Of a stretch of 64,000 nt of DNA, positions 44,669-53,980 are shown piece by piece. The position numbers and the translations under genes are program-made. Location of the stretch: NCBI RefSeq assembly GCF_900044055.2, contig NZ_FCOX02000031.1, positions 1 to 64,000 of the forward strand. The letters are read 5' to 3'. Positions within the stretch are counted from its first letter, which is position 1, and every line of letters begins with the position of its first letter. The DNA is from Caballeronia calidae (GTDB lineage Bacteria; Pseudomonadota; Gammaproteobacteria; Burkholderiales; Burkholderiaceae). Under the pieces are notes generated by a model. It did not search any database. It saw nothing but the letters and a program-made list of their open reading frames with translations, and was not told where the DNA came from.

Positions 44669-45732
44669 GCGCTGTCTTCGCGCGCCAGGCCGTATAGCGC
44701 CTGCAACACCGCCGCCCGCGCCTGGCCAACGATCATTCCGCGCCAGATATCTTCGTCGATATAGAAGGCCGCGCGAATCTGCCTGCGGATATCGGCCTTC
44801 AACGCGTCGGGCGCATCGGGATGATGGCGAACCCACACATCCGCGCGCAACATGTCGAGCATGTCGGTGAGCGGCACGGTGCCGTACTCGATCGCGATCG
44901 ATGCAGTCGCCGCATACGGACACGTCTGCCGCAAGGTATCGAGCAAGGGCCCTGCAACATCCGCCGCGATCGACGTGCCGTCCGCAGGACTCGTCACGTC
45001 CGCGCCCCACCAGCGCCGCGCGCGCTGCACGTCGCCGACGCAGATCTTCGCGCCGAAGCCGCTCGGTCCCAGACCCGTATGAAAATCGATCCAGCCGATC
45101 GCCGCGCACGTCTCGCCGTATTCCGCGAGCAGCGCGCGCATCGTGCGCGTGCTCCATGCGGGCGCGTCGCCGCCGTAGAACATGCCTTGCGCGTGCGTGT
45201 ACTGCCCGGTCGTCACGGCTTGCTGATACGTCCATTGGCCGCGCGTTTCGATATAGCCGCGAATCGCCGCGACGTTCGCTTCGTCAGGCGGCCAGCTCGC
45301 GGGAATCAGCAGATCATGCAGTTCCGCATAACCCGGATTGCGCGGCAACGGCTCGCTGAAATCCACACTGTTGCGATTCAGATCGACGTTGCCTTCGGTC
45401 GTGCGGCTCAGATACGAAAAACCGTACGGGTTGATCGCGTGCACGAGCAGCATCGCGACACCGAGCTTGTCCATCAGCGCGGGCAACACGTCGTCACGCA
45501 TCAACGCGATCTGCGCGCCCGAGCCGCAGAAGCCTTCGACGCCATGCGTGCCGGACGTGAGCACGAGCAGGCGCGCGGCATCGCGCGGACCGATGCGCAC
45601 GACATCGGTGGCGAGCGTCTCGCCTTCCAGGCCGTCGATGCCTTCGAGCACGCGCGTATCGACCGTGAGCTTGCGCTGTGACGCCGTATCGAGAAAGCGT
45701 CGACGTGCCTCGCGGTATGTCGATGAAAACAT
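44641..45732 (-). CDS. M14-like metallopeptidase (DUF2817)
   Basis: A 363-residue protein. Zinc-ligand-type motifs are SGTHGVEGFCGSG (His and Glu of HxxE), IDFHTGLGPSGFG (third ligand His) and the late IAIEYGTVPLTDML (catalytic Glu). It belongs to the DUF2817 branch of carboxypeptidase-like folds. No signal peptide. It starts ten bases after the M20 amidohydrolase gene and is in the same operon, suggesting joint breakdown of a peptide or N-acyl compound. Confidence 0.9.
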   Translation of the reverse strand: MFSSTYREARRRFLDTASQRKLTVDTRVLEGIDGLEGETLATDVVRIGPRDAARLLVLTSGTHGVEGFCGSGAQIALMRDDVLPALMDKLGVAMLLVHAINPYGFSYLSRTTEGNVDLNRNSVDFSEPLPRNPGYAELHDLLIPASWPPDEANVAAIRGYIETRGQWTYQQAVTTGQYTHAQGMFYGGDAPAWSTRTMRALLAEYGETCAAIGWIDFHTGLGPSGFGAKICVGDVQRARRWWGADVTSPADGTSIAADVAGPLLDTLRQTCPYAATASIAIEYGTVPLTDMLDMLRADVWVRHHPDAPDALKADIRRQIRAAFYIDEDIWRGMIVGQARAAVLQALYGLAREDSAQRNSSHIG

Positions 45733-45742
45733 GTGCGCCTCC

Positions 45743-46936
45743 TCAGCTGCGCGCGAGAAACTTCTCGACGAGGCGCACCCAATATGTCGAGCCGAGCGTA
45801 AGCACGTCGTCGTTGAAATCGTAGCTGCTGTTGTGCAGCATGCACGGTCCGATTCCATGACCGTGATCGCGATGCCCGCCCAGTCCGTTGCCGATATACG
45901 CGTAGCAGCCGGGCCGCTCCAGCAGCATGTACGAGAAGTCCTCGGCGCCCATCGTCGGATCGACGTTCGTATTCACCTTCTCCGCGCCCACGACATCGCG
46001 CATCACGCCCAGCGCGAAATGCGTTTCCGCTTCGGTATTCACGGTCGGCGGATAGTTGCGTACGAAACTAACCTCGGCCTTGCATCGATACGCCGCCGCC
46101 GTCGCCGCGACGATCTCCTTCATGCGCGTCTCGATCAGGTCGAGCACGTCGACGGAAAACGTGCGCACGGTGCCCGCGAGCGTCGCGGTCGTGGGAATCG
46201 CGTTGACAGCGTGGCCCGCCTGCATACGCGTGATCGACAGCACGGCGGCATCGATGGGCCGCTTGTTGCGCGTCACGATGCTCTGCAAGCCCGTGCCGAT
46301 CTGCAATGCGGTGAACACGGGATCGACGCCATCGTGCGGAATCGCGGCATGCGCGCCGACGCCTTCGATGCGAATCTCGAACTCGTTGCTCGATGCCTGC
46401 GTCGCGCCGACGCGCGCGCCGAATTCGCCCGCCGCCATGCCGGGCCAGTTATGCAATGCGAACACGGCATCGACGGGAAAGCGCTCGAACAGGCCATCGT
46501 CGATCATCGCTTTCGCGCCGCCGCCGCCCTCTTCGGCCGGCTGAAAGATGAACACGATGGTGCCGTCGAAATCGCGATGCTTCGCGAGATATTGCGCGGC
46601 GCCGAGCAGCATCGCGGTGTGGCCGTCGTGGCCGCACGCGTGCATCTTGTTCTCATGACGCGATGCGTGCGCGAACGTGTTGAGCTCGGGAATGGGTAGC
46701 GCATCCATATCGGCGCGCAAGCCGATTGCGCGCGTGCCCGAACCTTTCTTCAACACCCCGACGACGCCCGTCTTGCCGAGCCCGCACGTCACTTCGATAT
46801 CCCAGCTTTCGAGCTTCCGCGCGACGAGCTCGGCGGTGCGCGCCTCTTCGTAGCACAGCTCGGGATGCGCGTGGATATCGCGGCGAATGGCCTGAATCTC
46901 GTCGCGCGACTGAGCGATCTCCGGAATGATCGGCAT
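45743..46936 (-). CDS. M20 family amidohydrolase (aminoacylase/hippurate hydrolase type)
   Basis: A 397-residue cytoplasmic enzyme. Motifs: IHAHPELCYEE, GLRADMDALPI, HACGHDGHT (metal-binding His/Asp), FIFQPAEEGGGGA (catalytic Glu), the dimer-domain IEGVGAHAAIPHDGVDP, and MGAEDFSYML. It removes acyl groups from N-acyl amino acids or hippurate-like amides. The length matches the family. It lies between the LysR gene and the M14-like gene, all on the same strand; the MHS transporter diverges nearby and may import the substrate (inference). Confidence 0.94.
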   Translation of the reverse strand: MPIIPEIAQSRDEIQAIRRDIHAHPELCYEEARTAELVARKLESWDIEVTCGLGKTGVVGVLKKGSGTRAIGLRADMDALPIPELNTFAHASRHENKMHACGHDGHTAMLLGAAQYLAKHRDFDGTIVFIFQPAEEGGGGAKAMIDDGLFERFPVDAVFALHNWPGMAAGEFGARVGATQASSNEFEIRIEGVGAHAAIPHDGVDPVFTALQIGTGLQSIVTRNKRPIDAAVLSITRMQAGHAVNAIPTTATLAGTVRTFSVDVLDLIETRMKEIVAATAAAYRCKAEVSFVRNYPPTVNTEAETHFALGVMRDVVGAEKVNTNVDPTMGAEDFSYMLLERPGCYAYIGNGLGGHRDHGHGIGPCMLHNSSYDFNDDVLTLGSTYWVRLVEKFLARS

Positions 46937-47048
46937 GCTTTCCTCTTGTGTTTGAGTGAACGGGCTGCGTTGCTATGCCCGAAGCATTGTCGATGCTCGG
47001 AAATCGCAGCGAAAGCTGATATTTCTTGTTCGTGACTTAAGGAAAGCT

Positions 47049-47945
47049 TTAGCTTTCGCGCGGCGACAGCGCGCCGTGCGAACGCATGCGGATACGTTCC
47101 TGCACGACGCTCATCACCGCATGGCGGTCGTGGATCCTGCGCTCCAGCATGCCGACGACGCGACGCGGCGTGTTCTTCGCGAGCGGCAATACGCGCAACG
47201 CCGGATCGCTCTCCCACGATCCATATTCGAGCAGCGGCACGACGGAGACGCCCGCATCCTGCCGCACCAGTTCGACGATCACTTCCAGAGAATTCAGTTC
47301 GAGAAACTCGTTCACCGCGAGCCGGTTGTGCTTGAGCGCGCGCTCGATCATCGCGCCGGTGCGCTGCGCGCGATCGAAGCGCAGGAACGGGCGCCTCGCG
47401 AGCATCTCGGCGGCGCTCGCGGGCGCGCTGTCCGGCGAACCGATCGCGACGAGCGGCTCCGAATAGAGCGGCGTCCAGTTGAGGCTCGCGGGCGTCTTGC
47501 CCGCCATCTCGACGATCACCGCGGCATCGATTTCGCCCGCCTCCACTTGCGGCGCGAGCGCGAGCGCCTTGCCGGTGAAGAGCCGCACATCGAGCCTCGG
47601 ATACTGGCCTTTCAATTCGGTGACGACGGATGCGAGCGCGCCCATCGCCGAATCGACCGCGCCGATGGAGACCGATCCGGCGAATTCATCGTCGAGGCCG
47701 GTGAGCCGCATGCTGTCGTACAGTGCGACGATGCGCTCCGCCTGCGGCAACACCTGCTTGCCGATGCTCGTCAAGCGATTCGTGCGGCCCACGCGATCGA
47801 AGAGCGGCCGTTTCAGATCGTCTTCGAGCGATTGCATCTGCATGCTCACGGCGGCTTGCGTGAGCGCGACTTTCTCGGCGGCTGCCGCGAAAGAGCCATA
47901 GCGCGCGACCGCGATGAAGGTGCGCAGGAAGCGAATGTTGCTCAT
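47049..47945 (-). CDS. LysR-family transcriptional regulator
   Basis: A 298-residue DNA-binding protein. The N-terminal winged helix reads FLRTFIAVARYGSFAAAAE, then KVALTQAAVSMQMQSLEDDL, followed by the linker helix and an effector-binding domain (about 95-290). It is read toward the amidohydrolase operon and away from the MHS transporter, across a 190-bp divergent spacer. It probably controls both (inference). A TTG five codons upstream of the ATG is less likely as a start. Confidence 0.93.
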   Translation of the reverse strand: MSNIRFLRTFIAVARYGSFAAAAEKVALTQAAVSMQMQSLEDDLKRPLFDRVGRTNRLTSIGKQVLPQAERIVALYDSMRLTGLDDEFAGSVSIGAVDSAMGALASVVTELKGQYPRLDVRLFTGKALALAPQVEAGEIDAAVIVEMAGKTPASLNWTPLYSEPLVAIGSPDSAPASAAEMLARRPFLRFDRAQRTGAMIERALKHNRLAVNEFLELNSLEVIVELVRQDAGVSVVPLLEYGSWESDPALRVLPLAKNTPRRVVGMLERRIHDRHAVMSVVQERIRMRSHGALSPRES

Positions 47946-48135
47946 GGGCCTAGGGGACAACCCGGATCTTTCGATCAGGTTTCCTTGAGTGTCAGTTTAG
48001 AAATTCTATATTTTCTTATTTCAACTCGGGGTAATGTTGGCGTGTTGCAGCGGCTCGCGCCTGCCCGGAGCGAGCCCGCAAAAAAGCGGATGTCGTCGCA
48101 CCAGATCAATCGCACCACGCCACGGAGTGCATTCG

Positions 48136-49452
48136 ATGAGCACCGTATTACCTGCATCCCACGCGGCCGACGAGAACGCCGCACTCAACCTTTCCGGCCG
48201 ACGAGCCATCGTCGTATCGACCATCGGCAATGCGCTCGAATGGTTCGACTTCATGGTGTACGGCTTCTTCGCCGTCATCATTGCCAAGCTGTACTTTCCC
48301 GCGACGAACCCCACCATCTCGCTGCTCGCGACCTGGGCGACATTCGGCGTCGGCTTTCTGACGCGGCCGCTCGGGGGCATCGTGCTCGGCGCGGTCGCGG
48401 ATCGCGTCGGGCGCAAGTCGGCGCTCACGCTCACCATCTCGCTGATGGCAGTCGGCATCGCGATCATCGCGTTCGCGCCGACGTATGCCGCGATTGGCAT
48501 CGCCGCGCCCTTGCTGATGTTGCTCGGCCGCCTGATTCAAGGATTCTCCGCGGGCGGCGAAGTGGGCTGCGCGACGGCGTTTCTCGTCGAATACGCGCCC
48601 GCCAACAAGCGCGGCTATTTCGGCAGCTTCCAGATGGTCGCGCAGGCCGCGGCGAGTCTCGCGGGCTCGTTCTTCGGCGCGGTGCTCACGCGCACGCTGA
48701 GCCCCGAGCATCTGAATAGCTGGGGCTGGCGCATTCCGTTCGTCATCGGTCTGTTGATCGTGCCGGTCGGTTTGTATCTGCGCTCGAAGCTCGACGAATC
48801 GCCCGTGTTCGTCGAGAAGGCACAGAAGAACGAGCTGACCACGCGCCCGATCCGCGATACCGCCACGAAGCATTGGATGCCCGTGCTCGCAGGCTTCGGT
48901 CTTACGGTGTTCGGCACCATCGGCACGTACATCTTCCTCCTGTATCTGCCGACGCACGCAACGCGCGTGCTGCACATGGCGCTCACCGACGGCCTCATCA
49001 GCTCGACGATCGGCGCGCTCGTGTATCTCGTCTGCTGCCCGGTGTTCGGGCGTCTGTCGGACCGCATCGGACGCAAGAAGCTGATGGCCACCGCGCTCGC
49101 GCTGTCGCTCGTCACCGCGTATCCGATCTTCGCGGTGCTGACCGCGCATCCGAGCCTGCCGATGTTGGTCGTCTGTCAGGCGCTTCTGATGAGCTACCTC
49201 GGCATCTTCCAGGGCTGCTATCCGGCGTTCATCTCCGAGCTGCTGCCTTCGAGCGTGCGCTCGACCGGCATCTCGGTGAGCTACAACGTCGCGGTGATGA
49301 TCTTCGGCGGCTTCGCACCGGCCATCGTGCAATGGCTCACGATGACCACCGGCGATCCGCTGTCGATCTGCTATTACGTGATCTTCGGCAGCGCGGTCGC
49401 GCTCCTGACGATCGTCCCGCTGCGCGACCGTTATAGCGAAGCGCTGCGCTAA
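48136..49452 (+). CDS. MFS transporter, MHS family, second copy
   Basis: A 438-residue inner-membrane protein. MHS signature GNALEWFDFMVYGFF near the N-terminus, the loop GAVADRVGRKSAL, GGEVGCATAFLVEYAP after helix 4, and RLSDRIGRKKLM in the second half. About as similar to the transporter at 638-2050 as two family members, not recent copies. The start is ATG 48136 with GGAG upstream. It is divergent from the LysR gene, and a terminator follows about 120 bp after the stop. Confidence 0.93.
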   Translation: MSTVLPASHAADENAALNLSGRRAIVVSTIGNALEWFDFMVYGFFAVIIAKLYFPATNPTISLLATWATFGVGFLTRPLGGIVLGAVADRVGRKSALTLTISLMAVGIAIIAFAPTYAAIGIAAPLLMLLGRLIQGFSAGGEVGCATAFLVEYAPANKRGYFGSFQMVAQAAASLAGSFFGAVLTRTLSPEHLNSWGWRIPFVIGLLIVPVGLYLRSKLDESPVFVEKAQKNELTTRPIRDTATKHWMPVLAGFGLTVFGTIGTYIFLLYLPTHATRVLHMALTDGLISSTIGALVYLVCCPVFGRLSDRIGRKKLMATALALSLVTAYPIFAVLTAHPSLPMLVVCQALLMSYLGIFQGCYPAFISELLPSSVRSTGISVSYNVAVMIFGGFAPAIVQWLTMTTGDPLSICYYVIFGSAVALLTIVPLRDRYSEALR

Positions 49453-49571
49453 GGCGCTGCATCGAGCCGGAAAGGAAGGAAAATGGGCGGCCTGCACGGA
49501 AGAACGGCGCGCTTAAGTCTGATTTAAGAATGCGTGCTTAATCTGAAGCCTGACCGACCCACCCTCCTTCC

Positions 49572-49596
49572 GGCCGCGCAAGCGGCCATTTTTTTT
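49572..49596 (+). terminator. Rho-independent terminator
   Basis: Arms GGCCGC / GCGGCC with loop GCAA, followed at once by A and a run of eight or nine T. This is a textbook terminator for the plus strand, ending the MHS transporter transcript. Its T-run ends at the GGAG ribosome binding site of the next small gene. Confidence 0.93.
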
Positions 49597-49607
49597 GGAG
49601 CGACGCC

Positions 49608-49715
49608 ATGCAGCTGATCCTTCGTCTGGTCATGATCCTCGTGGCGCTCGTCGTCTTCACGACGGTCGGCGTGTTCCTTCTTTCACTCTTCGCGCGCGCC
49701 CTGCTCACGCACTGA
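49608..49715 (+). CDS. Tiny membrane protein, 35 residues
   Basis: GGAG with a seven-base gap precedes the ATG. The peptide MQLILRLVMILVALVVFTTV continues GVFLLSLFARALLTH, almost entirely hydrophobic with Arg at either side. It looks like a real single-pass protein: a good ribosome binding site, GC-rich third positions and a clean stop. The family is not recognised. The gene follows directly on a terminator, so read-through or a promoter inside the terminator region would be needed. Confidence 0.65.
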   Translation: MQLILRLVMILVALVVFTTVGVFLLSLFARALLTH

Positions 49716-50020
49716 AAGCGCTGCGCCCGTAGCGGGCATGCTTCGTGCGAAAGCAGCACCTCATGCCGCGCCGGCTTCCGATCGGGAAAGTTTCGCGGCG
49801 GATGCCTATACTGGCTGAGTGTCGTCTTTCGCCGCGTCGTCGGCGCCCGAAGGTCCTGCGCCCGGCGCGCAGACCCTTTTTCCGCCGCCCTTCCTCCGCG
49901 CCATCGGCGCGCGACACGCTTCGCCGCATCTTCGCCTCTCTCGGGCTCTGCCGCTCATTCGCCGCTGCTCTCGCCGCTTCCAGTGCAGCAGCTTGCTGCA
50001 CTATTTCAGGAGAATGCTCG
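49716..50020. other. Intergenic region, 305 bp
   Basis: Upstream of the molybdenum hydroxylase operon. A seven-base inverted repeat (TGCAGCA / TGCTGCA, 49984-50000) lies just before the AGGAGA ribosome binding site and could fold in the mRNA. No gene or other signal seen. Confidence 0.5.
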
Positions 50021-50587
50021 ATGCCACAACGTCCCGTCCCCCAATCGAAAACCACACATACCGATACGCCGAACAAAGCACTCGCGTCCGCGCCCGCTCA
50101 AGCCGATGGCGCGTCCGTCACTTTCACGATGACCGTCAACGGCCGCAGCGAAACGCTTTCGCTCGATCCGCGCACGACGCTTTTAGATGCATTGCGCGAG
50201 CATCTTCATCTGACAGGCACGAAGAAAGGCTGCGATCACGGCCAATGCGGCGCATGCACCGTTCATGTGAACGGCCGCCGCGTGAACTCGTGTCTTTGCT
50301 TCGCGGCCGCATGCGATGGCGACACGATCACGACGATCGAAGGCATCGGCGAAGTGGAAGCGCTGCATCCGCTGCAAGCCGCGTTTGTCGAATGCGACGG
50401 CTATCAGTGCGGCTACTGCACCGCCGGCCAGTTGATGTCGGCGGTCGCGCTGCTCGATGAACCCATCGGTCCGAGCGACGACGACGTCCGCGAAGCGATG
50501 AGCGGCAACCTGTGCCGCTGCGGCGCGTACCAGAACATCGTCAGCGCGATCCAGTCGGTGCGCGCGAACAAGTCATCGGCGAAATAA
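50021..50587 (+). CDS. Molybdenum hydroxylase 2Fe-2S subunit (YagT/PaoA type)
   Basis: A 188-residue small subunit. Two [2Fe-2S] domains: the plant-type one around GTKKGCDHGQCGACTVHV, then RRVNSCLCF; and the helical one with YQCGYCTAGQ and GNLCRCGAYQNI. It passes electrons from the Mo subunit to the FAD subunit. The N-terminus is rich in Ala/Pro/Ser and has no clear twin-arginine signal, unlike E. coli PaoA. First gene of the operon; the FAD subunit starts 11 bp after it. The start has AGGAGA ten bases upstream. Confidence 0.94.
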   Translation: MPQRPVPQSKTTHTDTPNKALASAPAQADGASVTFTMTVNGRSETLSLDPRTTLLDALREHLHLTGTKKGCDHGQCGACTVHVNGRRVNSCLCFAAACDGDTITTIEGIGEVEALHPLQAAFVECDGYQCGYCTAGQLMSAVALLDEPIGPSDDDVREAMSGNLCRCGAYQNIVSAIQSVRANKSSAK

Positions 50588-50598
50588 GGGAGAGCGAC

Positions 50599-51603
50599 AT
50601 GGACACGTTTCAGCTCTCCCGCGCGCGCGACATGCGCGACGCGATCAACGCGGGCGCGCTCGCGCACACCGCGCAGCAAGGCGCGGAAGTGCGCTTTCTC
50701 GCGGGCGGCACGACGCTGCTCGACCTGATGAAGCTCAACGTCGAGCGGCCGATGCGCGTCGTCGATATCAGCCGTCTTCCGCTCGACAAGATCGAGGCGA
50801 CACCGGATGGCGGCGTGCGCATCGGCGCGACCTCGCGCAATTCGGATCTCGCGCATCACGCGCTGATTCGCGATCGTTACGCGGTGCTCTCGCAAGCGCT
50901 GCTCGCGGGCGCGTCGGTGCAGTTGCGCAATATGGCGACCACCGGCGGCAATCTCCTGCAGCGCACACGTTGCGTCTATTTCCGCGATACGACATCGCCA
51001 TGCAACAAGCGCGAGCCCGGCACCGGCTGCTCCGCGATTCAAGGCTTCAATCGCATGATGGCGATCATGGGCACGAGCGAAGCGTGCATCGCGAGCAATC
51101 CGTCGGATATGTGCGTCGCGTTGCAGGCGCTCGAAGCGACGATTCATGTCGAAGGCACGGGCGGCAAGCGCGCGATTCCCATCGACGAATTCTTTCTGCT
51201 GCCGGGCACGACGCCCGATCGCGAGAACGTGCTCGATGCGGGCGATCTCGTCACGCACGTGACCTTGCCGCCGCCGGTCGAAGGCGCGCGCTCGTGCTAT
51301 CTGAAGCTGCGCGATCGCGCGTCGTATGAGTTCGCGCTGGCGTCGGCGGGCGTCGTGATCGGCGTGAAGGACGGGCGCATTTCTCATGCGCGCGTGGCGC
51401 TCGGCGGCGTCGGCACGAAGCCGTGGCGATCGCGCGAAGCGGAGAAGGAACTGCAGGATGCATCGCCCGATGAAGCGACGTTCAAGCGCGCCGCCGATGC
51501 CGCACTCGCCGGTGCGAAGCCGCAAAGCGAGAACGGCTTCAAGGTGGAGCTTTCGAAGCGCTGCATCGTGCATGCGCTGAAGACCGCCACGCAAACTTCC
51601 TGA
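50599..51603 (+). CDS. Molybdenum hydroxylase FAD-binding subunit (YagS/PaoB type)
   Basis: A 334-residue FAD-domain protein. FAD-site motifs are FLAGGTTLLDLMKLN and ATTGGNLLQRTRC. A Cys cluster (RCVYFRDTTSPCNKREPGTG, then C) matches the [4Fe-4S] insertion that distinguishes PaoB-like subunits. It accepts electrons from the 2Fe-2S subunit and hands them to the final acceptor. The ATG has GGGAG upstream. It sits 20 bp before the Mo subunit gene. Confidence 0.94.
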   Translation: MDTFQLSRARDMRDAINAGALAHTAQQGAEVRFLAGGTTLLDLMKLNVERPMRVVDISRLPLDKIEATPDGGVRIGATSRNSDLAHHALIRDRYAVLSQALLAGASVQLRNMATTGGNLLQRTRCVYFRDTTSPCNKREPGTGCSAIQGFNRMMAIMGTSEACIASNPSDMCVALQALEATIHVEGTGGKRAIPIDEFFLLPGTTPDRENVLDAGDLVTHVTLPPPVEGARSCYLKLRDRASYEFALASAGVVIGVKDGRISHARVALGGVGTKPWRSREAEKELQDASPDEATFKRAADAALAGAKPQSENGFKVELSKRCIVHALKTATQTS

Positions 51604-51623
51604 CCACGACCGAGGAACCGAAC

Positions 51624-53846
51624 ATGTCCACCGCGCCCGACATCACGCAGTCCTTCATCGGACGGCCCCAGTCGCGCATCGACGGACCGCTGAAGGTTTG
51701 CGGCCGCGCGACTTACACCTCAGACGTCGACTTGCCCGGCATGCTGTATGCCGTGCCGGTCGGCAGCACTATCGCGAGCGGCAAGATCACGTCGCTCGAA
51801 TTCGCCGCCGCGCAATCGATGCCCGGCGTGAAGCTGATTCTTCATCGCGGCAATATCAGCCGCTTCTATCGCATTTCCGGCAACTCGATCGATACCGGTT
51901 TCGTCGACGAAAATCGCCCGCCCTTCGAGGACGACACCATTCGCTACTACGGGCAATACGTCGCGCTCGTCGTGGCCGATACGTTCGAAGCGGCGAGCGC
52001 GGCGGCTGCCGCGATCAAGGTCGGCTATGACAGGACGCCGCACGATGTCAGCACGACGCTCGATCCCGGCAGGAAGCTCGATGTGCACAGCGAGCGCGGC
52101 GATCCGGACAAGGCGTTCGACGATGCGCCCGTGAAGATCGACCAAACCTATGTGACGCCCGTCGAGACGCATAACCCGATCGAGCTGCACGCGACCATCG
52201 CGCACTGGAACGGCGAGAGTTATACGTTCTATGAAACGAGTCAGGCTGTCGCCAATCATCAGGGCACGCTGATGCAGATGATGGGCCTGCCCAAAGAGAA
52301 AGTGCGCGTGATCTCGCGCTATCTCGGCTCGGGCTTCGGCGGCAAGCTGTGGATGTGGCCGCACTCGCTGCTCGCCGCCGCCGCGACGCGGCAACTCGAG
52401 CGGCCCGTCAAGCTCGTGCTGTCGCGCAAGATGATGTTCCAGAACGTCGGGCATCGGCCAACCACGCAGCAACGCGTGCGGCTCGCGGCGACGCAGGACG
52501 GCAAGCTCGTGTCGCTGCAGCATGACTTCGTGAATCACGAAGCCATCGGCGACGATTACACGGAGGACTGCGGCGAAGCGACGCCATCGATGTACAGCAC
52601 GCCCAATCTGCGCGTGACGGGCGGCACCGTGAAGCGCAATGTCGGCTCGCCCACGTCGATGCGCGGCCCCGGCGCCGTGCCCGGTTTATACGCGCTCGAA
52701 TCGGCGATGGACGAGCTCGCCATCGCGCTGAAGATCGATCCGGTCGACCTGAGGCTGCGCAACGAACCGGGCGTCGATGAGAGCAGCGGCCTGCCGTTCT
52801 CGTCGCGGCATTTCGTCGAATGCCTGAAGACGGGCGCGGAGAAATTCGGCTGGTCGAAGCGCACGCCCGAAGTCGGATCGATGAAACGCGACGGGCTCAC
52901 GCTCGGCTGGGGCATCGGCGCGTGCAGTTGGCCGGGGCTGCGCTTCTCGGCCGACGCGACCGTCGATCTGCGCGCGGACGGCACCGCGCGCGTCGTGTGC
53001 GGCACGCAGGATATCGGCACGGGCACGTACACGATCCTCGCGCAGATCGTCGCGGAGCATACGGGCATTCCGCTCGACAAGATCGAAGTCGGCCTCGGCG
53101 ATACAGCGCTGCCGCTCGGCCCGGTCTCGGGTGGATCGGCGGCGACGGCTTCGGTGATTCCGGCGGTATCGGATGCGGTGCGCGCGGCCATCAAGACGTT
53201 GCTTGCGCGTGCGTCGAAAGCGGAAGGCTTGCCGTTCGCGGGCGCGAAGGCCGGCGAGCTTGCGATGAGTGGCGGTCATGTGCATCGCAAGAACGAGCGG
53301 CCCGAAAGCGGCGTGCCGTATGCACGCATTCTCGAGGCGGCGAGGCTGCATGCCGCATCGGGCAGCGGCAGCGCGAAAGGCGGCTTCGACGATCCATTGA
53401 AGAAGAAATGGTCGATCCACTCATACGGCGTGCATTTCGCCGAAGTGACGTGGGAACCCGCGACTGCGCGCCTGCGCGTGAGCCGCGTCGTGACCGTGAT
53501 CGATGGCGGCAAGATCCTCAACCCGCGCGCGGCCCGTAATCAGATCGAGGGCGCGGTGGTGATGGGCGTCGGCATGGCGCTCTTCGAGCACACTGTCTAC
53601 GACGAACGGACTGGCGCGCCGGTCAACAGCAGCCTCGCCGATTACGTGGTTGCGACCAACGCGGATACGCCGAAGATGGACGTCACGTTCCTCGATTATC
53701 CGGACACGGTCTTCAACGAGCTGGGCGCGCGCGGAATCGCGGAGATCGGGCTGGCGGGGATTGCGGCGGCGATCACGGGTGCGGTGTATCACGCGACTGG
53801 CGTGCGCGTGAGGAAGCTGCCGGTGATGATCGAGGATTTGCTTTAA
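51624..53846 (+). CDS. Molybdenum hydroxylase molybdopterin subunit (YagR/PaoC type)
   Basis: A 740-residue catalytic subunit. It starts IDGPLKVCGRATYTSDV and has the molybdopterin-binding segments GSGFGGKLW, the SMRGPGAVPG region and GTYTILAQIVAEH. The catalytic Glu is Glu707 in RGIAEIGLAG, as in PaoC. This class oxidises aldehydes or N-heterocycles by adding oxygen from water. The PaoD/XdhC-type cofactor insertion protein usual beside paoABC is not present in the neighbourhood. A hairpin follows the stop. Confidence 0.95.
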   Translation: MSTAPDITQSFIGRPQSRIDGPLKVCGRATYTSDVDLPGMLYAVPVGSTIASGKITSLEFAAAQSMPGVKLILHRGNISRFYRISGNSIDTGFVDENRPPFEDDTIRYYGQYVALVVADTFEAASAAAAAIKVGYDRTPHDVSTTLDPGRKLDVHSERGDPDKAFDDAPVKIDQTYVTPVETHNPIELHATIAHWNGESYTFYETSQAVANHQGTLMQMMGLPKEKVRVISRYLGSGFGGKLWMWPHSLLAAAATRQLERPVKLVLSRKMMFQNVGHRPTTQQRVRLAATQDGKLVSLQHDFVNHEAIGDDYTEDCGEATPSMYSTPNLRVTGGTVKRNVGSPTSMRGPGAVPGLYALESAMDELAIALKIDPVDLRLRNEPGVDESSGLPFSSRHFVECLKTGAEKFGWSKRTPEVGSMKRDGLTLGWGIGACSWPGLRFSADATVDLRADGTARVVCGTQDIGTGTYTILAQIVAEHTGIPLDKIEVGLGDTALPLGPVSGGSAATASVIPAVSDAVRAAIKTLLARASKAEGLPFAGAKAGELAMSGGHVHRKNERPESGVPYARILEAARLHAASGSGSAKGGFDDPLKKKWSIHSYGVHFAEVTWEPATARLRVSRVVTVIDGGKILNPRAARNQIEGAVVMGVGMALFEHTVYDERTGAPVNSSLADYVVATNADTPKMDVTFLDYPDTVFNELGARGIAEIGLAGIAAAITGAVYHATGVRVRKLPVMIEDLL

Positions 53847-53864
53847 ACACTCCTGGTGGCACGC

Positions 53865-53902
53865 CCCGGCTTTCCGTATCGTTCGACGGTTCGGAAGCCG
53901 GG
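53865..53902 (+). terminator. Hairpin after the molybdenum hydroxylase operon
   Basis: Arms CCCGGCTTTCCG / CGGAAGCCGGG pair with a single bulged T around a 15-base loop, 18 bp past the operon stop. No T-run follows, so it may act with Rho or as an mRNA end stabiliser. Confidence 0.6.
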
Positions 53903-53980
53903 CTCAATCGCCGATACCGGTTCGTATAATGAGGTCCGCGGCGAATCGGTCTTCGAATCGCGTATCCATCAGGCAAACCA

